Of a stretch of 28,783 bases of DNA, positions 22,323 through 28,783 are shown piece after piece. Source of the stretch: JAZDIU01 sp043804635 (GTDB lineage Bacteria; Chloroflexota; Dehalococcoidia; Dehalococcoidales; UBA2162); contig JAZDIU010000069.1 of assembly GCA_043804635.1 (NCBI GenBank), positions 1 to 28,783 of the forward strand, given 5' to 3'. Position numbers and translations under genes: made by a program. The stretch's first letter is position 1, and every line of letters begins with the position of its first letter. The notes beneath the pieces are model-generated. The model had not been told where the DNA came from, ran no database searches, and was given only the letters and a program-made list of their open reading frames with translations.

Positions 22323-23690
22323 ATGGCAGACCAGACACCTTCCAAAGTCACAATGGAAAAGATAGTTTCCCTATCCCAGCGGCGAGGATTTATTTTCCCG
22401 TCCAGCGAAATTTATGGAGGGCTTTCCAGTTGCTGGGACTACGGTCCATTAGGCGCCGAACTCAAGCGGAACGTCAAAGATGCCTGGTGGCAGGCAATCG
22501 TTCGGGAGCGAGACGACGTCGCCGGTCTGGATGCCAGTATCCTGATGCATCCTAAAGTCTGGGAAGCCAGCGGTCACATAGCTGGTTTCTCCGACCCGTT
22601 AGTAGAATGCAAAACCTGCCATCATCGGTTTCGGAGCGACGAATTAAAAGGAGACAAGTGTCCCGACTGCGGCGGTGATTTGACCGAACCCCGTATGTTC
22701 AACCTGATGTTCAAGACTTTTATGGGGCCGGTCGAAGAACAGGCTGCCGTTGTCTACCTACGACCCGAAACCGCACAGGGCATATTCGTCAACTTCCAGA
22801 ACGTGCTGAATACTACCCGAAAAAGATTACCCTTCGGTATTGCCCAGATTGGTAAATCCTTCCGCAATGAGATTACCACTGGCAACTTCATCTTCCGCAG
22901 TCGTGAATTCGAGCAGATGGAAATGGAGTTCTTTGTTAAACCCGGCACCGACGAAGAGTGGTTCAAGCACTGGCTTAACGAACGCCTTAACTGGTATACC
23001 AAACTCGGCATCAAGAAAGAAAACCTCCGGCTGCGAACACATACCGAGAGAGAACTGGCACACTATGCCCGGGCTTGTGCTGATGTTGAATTTCTCTTCC
23101 CGATGGGCTGGGCTGAACTGGAAGGCATTGCTAACCGCTGTGATTTCGACCTCACGCAGCATTCCAAATTCAGCGGAAAAGATCTTAATTATTTCGATGA
23201 CGAGTCGAAGGAGCATTTCACCCCTTACGTCATTGAGCCGTCCGCCGGTGTTGACCGCTCGGTTTTAGCTTTTCTCTGCAATGCCTATGATGAAGAAATC
23301 GCCGAGGGTGAGCTTAGAGTAGTCCTTCATTTACACCCCTCTTTAGCCCCGATTAAGGTAGCTGTATTACCTCTGAGTCGTAAGGAAAATTTGGCTAAGC
23401 TGGCTAAAGACATATACGCCGACCTCCGCCAGTGCTGGACGGTCCAGTATGATGATGCCCAGAGCATCGGCCGCCGTTACCGCCGCCAGGATGAAATCGG
23501 CACGCCTCTAGGCGTCACCGTCGATTTTGAATCCCTGGAAGACAATCAGGTAACTATCAGAGAGCGGGACACGATGAGACAAATCCGGATTCCCATCGCC
23601 GAACTCAAAAAGACCTTGCAAGCCAAACTCGCCGGCGAAGACCTCTTTGTCCTGCCACCCGGGGGGGAGATATGGAAGGGCGGAGAGTAA
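22323..23690 (+). CDS. glyQS: Glycyl-tRNA synthetase, single-chain alpha2 type
   Basis: 455 aa. Charges tRNA-Gly. Seen: SSEIYGGLSSCWDYGPLG, a C4 zinc knuckle C96, C99, C113, C116, LRPETAQGIFVNF (class II motif), the motif 2 region GKSFRNEI...FRSREFEQMEMEFF, EPSAGVDRSVLAFL near the end of the catalytic domain (motif 3), and the anticodon-binding domain (LAPIKVAVLPL, YDDAQSIGRRYRRQDEIGTP). Length is normal for the family. AAGGAG lies 6 nt before the ATG. The 3' end overlaps the lipoprotein gene by 19 nt. Confidence 0.96.
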   Translation: MADQTPSKVTMEKIVSLSQRRGFIFPSSEIYGGLSSCWDYGPLGAELKRNVKDAWWQAIVRERDDVAGLDASILMHPKVWEASGHIAGFSDPLVECKTCHHRFRSDELKGDKCPDCGGDLTEPRMFNLMFKTFMGPVEEQAAVVYLRPETAQGIFVNFQNVLNTTRKRLPFGIAQIGKSFRNEITTGNFIFRSREFEQMEMEFFVKPGTDEEWFKHWLNERLNWYTKLGIKKENLRLRTHTERELAHYARACADVEFLFPMGWAELEGIANRCDFDLTQHSKFSGKDLNYFDDESKEHFTPYVIEPSAGVDRSVLAFLCNAYDEEIAEGELRVVLHLHPSLAPIKVAVLPLSRKENLAKLAKDIYADLRQCWTVQYDDAQSIGRRYRRQDEIGTPLGVTVDFESLEDNQVTIRERDTMRQIRIPIAELKKTLQAKLAGEDLFVLPPGGEIWKGGE

Positions 23691-24196
23691 AACGGTTAGC
23701 CATTTTAGCGATGGCTGTCGCAATACTGACAGTGGCTTTCGGATGCCGCCCGGTACCACCAGCAGGACAGCAACCCGATGATATTGTGCCAACTCCAGGT
23801 GGTGCCGCATATCGAGCCAATGTCCATCAGCAGGGAATACCTGATTTCTGGCCACCCATACAGATTACCGAGGTTGTTCTAAATGTCACTATCAACTACC
23901 GGTCACAAATAGAGACCAGAGCGGGTGAATCCCGCAATAACATTATTTTCCTGAGAATACCTGGAAGACATGACCTTTCATCTCTTGATTTAAACCTTTC
24001 AGTGAGCAACATACCTGCGGGTATCCAAGTTAAGGAAGGGGAGAGAACCGGAGGTTTGCCAGGAACCATAGGTAAGGTGCTTGTCATAGAAATCTCTCGA
24101 GATGTCAAACCCGGAGAGTACACTTTTGAAATCAATGTACGATTTGAAAGAAAAGACTACGGTCAGCTTCCCTGCACCATCAAGGTAATCCGATAA
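23672..24196 (+). CDS. Predicted lipoprotein of unknown function
   Basis: 174 aa, overlapping glyS by 19 nt behind a G-rich ribosome site. N-terminal basic residues, a hydrophobic stretch 9-24 and Cys25 (TVAFGC) look like a lipoprotein signal, though the -2 residue is Phe and atypical. After a Pro/Gln-rich spacer comes a beta-rich domain with no recognised family (VVLNVTINYRSQ, LRIPG, LDLNLSVSNIPAGIQVKEG, VLVIEISRDVKPGEYTFEINVRF), which resembles an immunoglobulin-like or alpha-2-macroglobulin-type extracellular fold by pattern only. Confidence 0.6.
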   Translation: MEGRRVKRLAILAMAVAILTVAFGCRPVPPAGQQPDDIVPTPGGAAYRANVHQQGIPDFWPPIQITEVVLNVTINYRSQIETRAGESRNNIIFLRIPGRHDLSSLDLNLSVSNIPAGIQVKEGERTGGLPGTIGKVLVIEISRDVKPGEYTFEINVRFERKDYGQLPCTIKVIR

Positions 24197-24266
24197 AGAT
24201 TCTTGGTTGAAGATGTTTGACTTTAACACCTTCTTTCTCTTTAGGGGAAGGCATTAGGAGGATAAA

Positions 24267-24995
24267 ATGAAACAAGCAATTAATATCGGTATCATCGGCG
24301 ACTTTAATCCAAATCTCGCTTCTCATAACGCCACCGTCAACGCTATAAACCATGCCGCTAACCATCTGTCCTTTAATGCTGATATTGCCTGGTTAGCAAC
24401 ACCGTCTTTGCTAACGTCAGAAGGACAAAAAAGACTGGAGCAATGTGATGGCTTCTGGGCGACACCCGGCAGCTATAAGAGCCAGGAGGGCGCTCTCAAA
24501 GGCATCCGATTTGCCCGCGAGAATAACAGGCCCTTCGTCGGGACCTGAGGCGGCTTCCAACATGCTCTGTTAGAGTATGCCAGGAACGTAGCCGGGATTC
24601 CGGAGGCGGGACACCCCCAGTACGACCCGAACACGACTACTCCTTTGCTGACGCTTGTTGCCTGCCCTATCGAGAACCGACCGGAAGGCGCGCCGAGGCT
24701 GTGCGGAAAACTGAAAATCAAAGTAAGCCCTGATTCGCTGGCTTTCCGCATCTACCAGCGGACGGAAATAGATGAAGCCTTCAATTGCAATTATGAATTA
24801 AATCCAGTCTATCGGAAAAAACTCGAGGCAAGCGGGCTAAAAGTCAGCGGCGTGAGCGCAGACGGCGGCGCCAGAATCATCGAGCTTCTCGACCACCGTT
24901 TCTTTATCGCCACCGGCTTTCTACCTCAGCTCTCCTCGGAACCAACCAAGCCCCACCCACTGATTATCGCCTACATAAAAGCCGCCTCGCCTTAA
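24267..24995 (+). CDS. CTP-synthase-glutaminase-like selenoprotein (in-frame TGA read as selenocysteine)
   Basis: Read through one TGA at 24546-24548, the frame gives 242 residues with no other break and a strong AGGAGG site at 24256-24261. The fold is the class I glutaminase of CTP synthase: GDFNPNLASHNAT, DGFWATPGSY, RPFVGT-U-GGFQHALLEYARN. The TGA falls exactly where the catalytic Cys of GTCGGFQ belongs, as residue 94. A SECIS-like hairpin lies just downstream. I recall a protein family named CTP synthase C-terminal region-related (seleno)protein, which this matches. TGA is a normal stop elsewhere in the window. The downstream YHPEF triad motif reads FLPQL (L219, Q221), so His and Glu are lost. 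Classical glutamine hydrolysis is therefore unlikely. A simple nonsense mutation of TGC/TGT is the alternative. Confidence 0.82.
24549..24593 (+). promoter_or_regulatory. SECIS-like hairpin for selenocysteine insertion
   Basis: An 8-bp stem CATGCTCT (24561-24568) with AGAGTATG (24572-24579), including one G-U pair, closes a GUU loop at 24569-24571. Outer pairs TTCC/GGAA (24555-24558 with 24583-24586) and GGC/GCC (24552-24554 with 24591-24593) extend it. The loop begins after 20 nt of spacer from the TGA. Bacterial SECIS elements usually lie in this distance range with G and U in the apical loop. Confidence 0.7.
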
Positions 24996-25228
24996 CACAA
25001 ATAGTCCACCAACATGGGCTTCTCCGTTTGTCATTCCTTCGAAAGCCGGAATCCAGTTTTGTATTTTAGATATTAGAATTTGTCTCGGATTTCGTGCTTC
25101 GAATTTCGGATTTTATTCGAACGATGTTACATTTTTGTAACTCTTACCAGCACAATGTTATGACTTTGTTATTACTCGTAGGCTAGTATTATAGCCAGTG
25201 ATATATTATAGTAAGGAGGAGTAAGTAG
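24996..25228. other. Intergenic region with repeat units and promoter-like sequence
   Basis: Holds a dispersed palindromic unit near 25030-25056 (ATTCC ... CCGGAATCCAG), an AT-rich stretch with GGATTTCGTGC at about 25086 shared with 9284-9375, and a promoter candidate at 25160-25189. Confidence 0.5.
25160..25189 (+). promoter_or_regulatory. Promoter candidate for the desulforedoxin-like gene
   Basis: ATGACT (25160-25165), 18-nt spacer, TAGTAT (25184-25189). It gives a leader of about 33 nt that ends with AAGGAGG before the ATG at 25229. Confidence 0.4.
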
Positions 25229-25420
25229 ATGGCAGTCAAGAAAGTAGCAGCCAAGAAAGCCCCGGCAAAGAAGCGGACCACTAAGAGAACATCCGCGGGC
25301 GATGCCTTCGTATGCGGGGAATGCGGGCTGGTAGTAACCGTAGACCAACCCTGCACCTGCGTAGACGAGCTCTGCGATATCGTTTGCTGCGGCGTGCCAA
25401 TGAAGCCCAAGAAGAGGTAG
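25229..25420 (+). CDS. Small desulforedoxin-like metal protein with a histone-like lysine-rich tail
   Basis: 63 aa, strong AAGGAGGA ribosome site. Residues 1-23 are Lys/Ala/Thr rich (AVKKVAAKKAPAKKRTTKRT), like histone-H1-type bacterial tails that bind nucleic acid. Residues 28-58 resemble desulforedoxin / the N-terminal domain of desulfoferrodoxin: C29-x2-C32-GLVVTV and C53-C54-GVPM. Extra cysteines at 42, 44 and 49 are not part of the usual four-cysteine site and could hold another metal or a disulfide. Known: desulforedoxins bind Fe(Cys)4. Which metal is bound here is unknown. A DNA-associated redox or zinc protein is possible (inferred). No close neighbour explains it. Confidence 0.65.
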   Translation: MAVKKVAAKKAPAKKRTTKRTSAGDAFVCGECGLVVTVDQPCTCVDELCDIVCCGVPMKPKKR

Positions 25421-25484
25421 TAGAGTCTACATCCATCAGAAAAGCAAACGGGAATAACAACTCAAAATCGAGTGAGGTCGCAGA

Positions 25485-26720
25485 ATGTTGAAGATTCTAC
25501 ATTTTGCCGACCTTCATCTTGGCGTGGAAAGTTACGGTCGGATTAACGCTGAGACCGGCTTGTCCACACGCCTCGAAGATTTTTTAAAAGCTCTCGACCA
25601 AGTCGTTGACTACGCCTTAAAAAACAGTGTAGACCTCGTGCTCTTTTGCGGCGATGCCTATAAAAGCCGGGAGCCAAGTCCGACCCAGCAAAGAGAACTC
25701 GCCAAACGCCTTAATCGTCTTGCCACTAACGATATTCCTATTTTCCTCCTCATCGGTAACCACGATTTACCCAACGCCGTCGGCCGGGCAACCGCCACCG
25801 AAATCTTCGATACCCTGGCAGTCAAAAACGTTTACGTCTCTAACCACCCGGCTATCTGTCCTATAAAGACCAGAAGCGGTATCATCCAGATAGCTTCCCT
25901 ACCCTGGCTGAGGCGCAATGCCCTGTTAAGTAAAGAGGAGACCAAAAATCTGGATTTCAACCAGATTAACCAGAAACTCCAGCAAATTCTGACTAATATA
26001 ATTAACGCTCACGCTTTGAACCTCGACCCGGCGCTGCCCTCGATTTTGGCGGCTCACACGTGGGTAACAGGGGCACAGGTCGGCTCGGAAAAGTTGATGA
26101 GCATTGGGCAGGAACACACCCTGCTGTTAAGCAATGTTGCTCAACCCGCCTTCGACTACATCGCTTTGGGTCACATTCATAAACACCAGGTATTATATTC
26201 GAATCCGCCGGTAGTCTACGCCGGCAGCCTCGAGCGGGTCGACTTTAGCGAGGCAGATGACGAAAAGGGGTTTTATGTGGTGAACATCGACCCGCATAAA
26301 GAAAACGGTAAAAGGCTCGTTTCATTTGATTTTCAGCCGGTAACCGGGCGCACATTCCTCATTATCGATGCCAATATCCAACCGGACGACGCCGACCCCA
26401 CTTCTACTGTGCTCAAGATTATCGATGCACAAGGAGCAAATATTAAAGACGCCATTGTCCGTCTTCAGCTCGACCTGCCCGCCGGGATAGAAAGTCAGGT
26501 CAGGGACAACGATATTAGGATGGCACTAAAAGAAGCCCATTACTTCACTATCGCCAAAGACATCGAACAGAAGAACCGCTCCAGGCTGGGAAAATATGCG
26601 GCTGAAGAATTGACTCCCCTCGCCGCCCTCAAAGCCTACCTCGAATCGAGCAAAGTCCCGCCCGAACGGCTTAACCTGCTTCTTGAGTATGGGGAGAAAC
26701 TTATCGGGAAGCAGCAATAA
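25485..26720 (+). CDS. sbcD: DNA repair exonuclease SbcD/Mre11-like
   Basis: 411 aa. Metallophosphoesterase motifs in order: FADLHLG (7-13), FCGDAYKSREP, IGNHDLP, AAHTWVTG, ALGHIHKHQ, YAGSLERVDFSE. The N-terminal nuclease is followed by a capping-type domain (GRTFLIIDANI...) and a C-terminal part, normal length for SbcD. Known: SbcD works with the SMC-like ATPase SbcC to process hairpin and broken DNA ends. No sbcC follows. The next gene is convergent tatD, 7 nt after this stop, so the ATPase must be elsewhere. The ribosome site is modest (GAGG). Confidence 0.92.
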   Translation: MLKILHFADLHLGVESYGRINAETGLSTRLEDFLKALDQVVDYALKNSVDLVLFCGDAYKSREPSPTQQRELAKRLNRLATNDIPIFLLIGNHDLPNAVGRATATEIFDTLAVKNVYVSNHPAICPIKTRSGIIQIASLPWLRRNALLSKEETKNLDFNQINQKLQQILTNIINAHALNLDPALPSILAAHTWVTGAQVGSEKLMSIGQEHTLLLSNVAQPAFDYIALGHIHKHQVLYSNPPVVYAGSLERVDFSEADDEKGFYVVNIDPHKENGKRLVSFDFQPVTGRTFLIIDANIQPDDADPTSTVLKIIDAQGANIKDAIVRLQLDLPAGIESQVRDNDIRMALKEAHYFTIAKDIEQKNRSRLGKYAAEELTPLAALKAYLESSKVPPERLNLLLEYGEKLIGKQQ

Positions 26721-26727
26721 GATTAAC

Positions 26728-27489
26728 TCACAGCCCGAAAAACTTCACGGCGTTATCCGTTGTCACTTCGGCAATATGAGCTTCGCTCACACCTTTTAGC
26801 TCAGTCGCACCTTTAAGCGACTTAAAGACGTGAATTGGTCTGGCTTCATACTCGAATTCGGTCCCGCGCCGGTATATCACCGGGCAATCCGTTTCCAGGA
26901 GCAGCTTTTCCAACGGGGCTTCCTTAACCGCTCTCCGGTGCTCTTCATGATACTCCACCGCTGGTGTCGCGGAAATAAGATACCCTAAATTAACTATATC
27001 CCTGAGCACGCTTGAAGTCCCCGTATACCAGTGAAAGACAACCTTCTCCAGTTGAGCCTCGTTTACCAGGTCTAAAGAATCACGCCAGGCGTACCTGGTG
27101 TGCATCGATACCGGCTTTCGATAGGTTCTGGCTATCTTCAACACCGCCCTGAGAGCCTGAATCTGTAAATCCTTTTCCGCCTTTGCTCTCACCCTCTTAT
27201 CGTAGTCCAGTCCGACCTCCCCTACGGCTATCGCTTCACCGATGTGAGCTTCGATAAAAGCTAGAGTGCGGTCTAACTCGCTAGCCTGGATAAACCAGGG
27301 GTGTAAACCCAGCGCCGCATAAATAAAACCGGGATAAGTCTGAGACAGAGCCAGGACTTTCTGATCGGACTCGTAGTCCTCGCCGACCGCTATTATGGCA
27401 TTAACGCCAGCCGCTTTAGCCTCTATAATAGCCGTCTCTACGTCTTTTAGTTGCTCCAGATGTGTGTGTGTGTCAATCACTTTGTACAT
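26728..27489 (-). CDS. TatD-family metal-dependent hydrolase (putative DNase)
   Basis: 253 aa. TIM-barrel amidohydrolase motifs: IDTHTHLE (5-12), LGLHPWF, GEVGLDYD with the metal-bridging Glu, SMHTRYAWRD, VFHWYTG, LLETDCPVIY near the end. Known: TatD proteins are 3'-5' exonucleases or related hydrolases that act on DNA or D-aminoacyl substrates. Here the substrate cannot be told from sequence. It is slightly shorter than the usual 260-265 residues. It is convergent with sbcD (7-nt gap, no terminator seen) and starts 95 nt from the divergent response regulator. Confidence 0.92.
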   Translation of the reverse strand: MYKVIDTHTHLEQLKDVETAIIEAKAAGVNAIIAVGEDYESDQKVLALSQTYPGFIYAALGLHPWFIQASELDRTLAFIEAHIGEAIAVGEVGLDYDKRVRAKAEKDLQIQALRAVLKIARTYRKPVSMHTRYAWRDSLDLVNEAQLEKVVFHWYTGTSSVLRDIVNLGYLISATPAVEYHEEHRRAVKEAPLEKLLLETDCPVIYRRGTEFEYEARPIHVFKSLKGATELKGVSEAHIAEVTTDNAVKFFGL

Positions 27490-27562
27490 TGGAGATTATT
27501 GTAACCCATAGGGAAATAGTTTACCAGCCTCCTATTTTCTTCTTTTTTAGCTTTACTATTTG

Positions 27563-27571
27563 TGCTATACT
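27563..27571 (+). promoter_or_regulatory. Extended -10 promoter element for the PhoB-type regulator
   Basis: TGC then TATACT (27566-27571); the -35 position is T-rich (TTTTTT) and poor. The predicted start near 27578 leaves only about 7 nt of leader before the ATG at 27585. Confidence 0.55.
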
Positions 27572-27584
27572 CGTAGGCAAAAAT

Positions 27585-28274
27585 ATGAAAGTGCTCAGTG
27601 TAGAAGACAGCACTGAAATTATCGAAAGCGTAGCTCAAACCATCGAGTTGAGATGGCCCGAAGCTAGTTTACTCTCCACTACTTTCGGCCAGACCGGTGT
27701 AGAGCTAGCTCAAAAAGAGCACCCCGATGTTGTTATTCTAGACCTCGGTTTGCCGGATATAGATGGCTTTCAAGTATTGCGCCAGATTCGCCGCTTCTCC
27801 GATGTGCCTGTGGTCATTCTTACCGTCAGGGGCGAAGAAATGGATAAAATCAGGGGACTTGAGTTGGGAGCTGACGACTACATGGTAAAGCCTTTCTCCC
27901 CCGGCGAGTTTTTAGCCAGGGTAAAAGCCGTAATCCGCCGCAAACAAATGCCCCCGGCAGCAACTGAGCCTGCCCAAAAACCTTTCATCAGGGGAGCTTT
28001 AAGGATTGACTTCCGCAGCCGGGAGATTAGTATCGGCAATAAGCTTATGAAGGTAAGCCCGAGGGAATATGACCTGCTTTCCGAGTTGGTGACGAACGAA
28101 GGAAAGGTGCTCTCAAAGCAAAGGCTCCTGGAGAAAATATGGGGCCCGGACCGTCGAGAAGATTTCTCCTTTCTGGAAGCGTATATTAACAGGCTCAAGG
28201 AAATGTTGCAAAAGGAACCCGGCCACCCTATGATGATTCTCAACGAAGACGAAGGTTATAAATTAACCGGCTGA
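27585..28274 (+). CDS. OmpR/PhoB-family response regulator
   Basis: 229 aa from ATG 27585. The upstream in-frame codons overlap tatD and the promoter and look non-coding (a run of five Phe). Receiver: E7/D8, phospho-acceptor D53 (VVILDLGLPDIDG), T80, K102 (MVKPFSP). The C-terminal winged-helix DNA-binding domain is at about 130-229 (RIDFRSREISI, SPREYDLLSELVTNEGKVLSKQRLLEKIWG, a recognition helix with FLEAYINRLKEML, then ILNEDEGYKLTG). No histidine kinase is adjacent. The 11-bp direct repeats downstream have the layout used by this family, so it may act on the gene that follows. Confidence 0.92.
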   Translation: MKVLSVEDSTEIIESVAQTIELRWPEASLLSTTFGQTGVELAQKEHPDVVILDLGLPDIDGFQVLRQIRRFSDVPVVILTVRGEEMDKIRGLELGADDYMVKPFSPGEFLARVKAVIRRKQMPPAATEPAQKPFIRGALRIDFRSREISIGNKLMKVSPREYDLLSELVTNEGKVLSKQRLLEKIWGPDRREDFSFLEAYINRLKEMLQKEPGHPMMILNEDEGYKLTG

Positions 28275-28470
28275 GAAAAAACATTATCGAAATCGGCTAG
28301 TCCAGCTTCAAGTGTAAACCTATTCCCATCACTTAACCCCATCACAAATCTGTAATCCTTTCGTAATCCTTCTGTAATTTTATTTTAATATTTCGACCTT
28401 GTTTGTAACTACTTTGCAATAGCGCTCCTCGTATACTGAGATTATCGTAAACGGAAACAGAGGTAAAAAG
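28275..28470. other. Intergenic region with an 11-bp-period repeat array
   Basis: Apart from the direct repeats at 28352-28395 and a TATACT at 28432-28437 without a well-spaced -35 (TTGCAA is 12 nt away), nothing gene-like is seen. Confidence 0.5.
28352..28395 (+). promoter_or_regulatory. Four 11-bp direct repeats, probable operator of a PhoB-type regulator
   Basis: GTAATCCTT begins at 28352 and 28363, GTAATTTTA at 28374, and a degenerate TTAATATTT at 28385. All start at 11-bp intervals. OmpR/PhoB-family regulators bind tandem direct repeats with 11-bp spacing. The regulator encoded immediately upstream is the obvious candidate. Confidence 0.6.
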
Positions 28471-28635
28471 ATGAAAAATGTAATAGATATAATCGAAAGG
28501 TTACTCTCGATATTCATCGATTTACGTATCCTTATGCCCCTTAATTCGTGTGTTCCTACTACAAATTTAAGTGTCTCTACGGATACTCTCATAGAGTACA
28601 AAAATGAGAAACTTGATAACAGGCAAATTCTATAG
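28471..28635 (+). CDS. Possible 54-aa small protein upstream of the tubulin-like gene
   Basis: ATG with AGAGG 8 nt upstream, stop TAG at 28633-28635. The N-terminal half is hydrophobic and amphipathic (NVIDIIERLLSIFIDLRILMP). The C-terminal half is polar (TDTLIEYKNEKLDNRQ). No family recognised. It ends 23 nt before the GTPase gene. It could be a real small protein, a leader peptide or chance. Confidence 0.35.
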   Translation: MKNVIDIIERLLSIFIDLRILMPLNSCVPTTNLSVSTDTLIEYKNEKLDNRQIL

Positions 28636-28658
28636 TCGAACGAAGGAGGTAGAATAAA

Positions 28659-28783
28659 ATGAAAATACTGGCTGTTGGAATCGGGCAATGCGGGTGCAAC
28701 ATCGCCGACGAGTTTTACGGCATCAACAACTACGCCAAATCGATTTTCAACCGGAGGATAGAAATCTTAACCGATGCCTTCGC
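28659..28783 (+). CDS. Tubulin/FtsZ-like GTPase, N-terminus only
   Basis: 41 codons, open to the window edge. A perfect AAGGAGGT site lies 8 nt before the ATG. The N-terminus KILAVGIGQCGCNIADEF fits the first nucleotide-binding loop of the tubulin/FtsZ/CetZ superfamily (GxGQxGxxIxDEF). It differs from bacterial FtsZ, whose first loop reads GVGGGGxNAV, and is closer to the archaeal CetZ / tubulin style GQxG. Most likely a second, non-division cytoskeletal GTPase. The GTP signature GGGTGSG lies outside the window, so this rests on a short stretch. Confidence 0.7.
   Translation, partial: MKILAVGIGQCGCNIADEFYGINNYAKSIFNRRIEILTDAF

Noticed and set aside
24546..24548. TGA as an ordinary nonsense mutation making a pseudogene
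   Set aside because: The frame on both sides is intact and family-like, the TGA hits the catalytic Cys codon exactly, and a SECIS-like hairpin follows. Not fully excluded without the genome.
24546..24548. General reassignment of TGA to an amino acid
   Set aside because: TGA ends other genes here (tatD at 26728-26730, the PhoB-type regulator at 28272-28274), so it is a normal stop.
27462..27584. Extended N-terminus of the PhoB-type regulator
   Set aside because: It overlaps tatD and the promoter, and the residues look non-coding; ATG 27585 matches the receiver start.
28380..28688. A 102-aa minus-strand frame at the end of the window
   Set aside because: It is antisense to the repeat array, the small ORF and the GTPase start, with composition unlike the real genes.
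1..28783. CRISPR array, tRNA or rRNA genes, transposase, integrase
   Set aside because: No regularly spaced repeats, cloverleaf or recombinase motifs were seen. This was read by eye, so weak ones may be missed.

Overview
The window looks like a chromosomal segment of an anaerobic bacterium, most likely a Chloroflexota member near Dehalococcoidia. This is inferred from gene content: a giant BadF-type activase, a 2-enoate-reductase-like flavoenzyme, NarL- and PhoB-type response regulators, a tubulin/FtsZ-like GTPase and a selenoprotein. No 16S or other phylogenetic marker is present. Genes lie on both strands in short operons. No tRNA, rRNA, CRISPR array, transposase or phage gene was seen.

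Layout. 1-4077 (-): one very large acyl-CoA dehydratase activase-like protein, cut by the window edge. 4194-7029 (+): endonuclease V, NfeD membrane protease and an SPFH/slipin protein, closed by a perfect 14-bp terminator hairpin. 7118-10569 (-): enoate-reductase-like flavoenzyme, biotin protein ligase and a small membrane protein. 10753-16646 (+): histidine genes hisZ, a double-length hisG, hisD, a small Fe-S protein and hisC. 16647-19253: a repeat-rich island splits hisC from hisB. It carries a HicB-like gene with an unknown partner and a response regulator with an unusual output domain, and two 56-bp inverted repeats bracket part of it. 19254-19853 (+): hisB with its own strong promoter. 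19911-21744 (-): a tandem-duplicated VOC protein and purC. 21789-24995 (+): DUF1648 membrane protein, glycyl-tRNA synthetase, a lipoprotein, and a glutaminase-like gene whose reading frame crosses one in-frame TGA. 25229-26720 (+): a desulforedoxin-like small protein with a histone-like tail, then SbcD. 26728-27489 (-): TatD. 27585-28783 (+): a PhoB-type response regulator, an array of 11-bp direct repeats, a possible 54-aa ORF and the start of a tubulin/FtsZ-like GTPase.

Most notable points. (1) At 24267-24995 the in-frame TGA falls exactly on the catalytic cysteine of a CTP-synthase-type glutaminase fold. A SECIS-like hairpin with a GUU loop lies 20 nt downstream, so this is most likely a selenoprotein. 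The catalytic His and Glu of the glutaminase triad are also replaced, which points to chemistry other than amidotransfer. (2) HisG is a tandem fusion of two HisG domains that have lost complementary active-site motifs. (3) A HicB-like antitoxin overlaps by 4 nt an unrecognised 127-aa gene in the toxin position. (4) A PhoB-type regulator is followed by four 11-bp-period repeats in front of a tubulin-like gene. (5) Several promoters place the transcription start at or within a few bases of the start codon (endonuclease V, hisZ, the PhoB-type regulator), suggesting leaderless translation. Dispersed palindromic repeats fill most intergenic gaps, and one has run into the endonuclease V gene, forming its last 30 or so residues.
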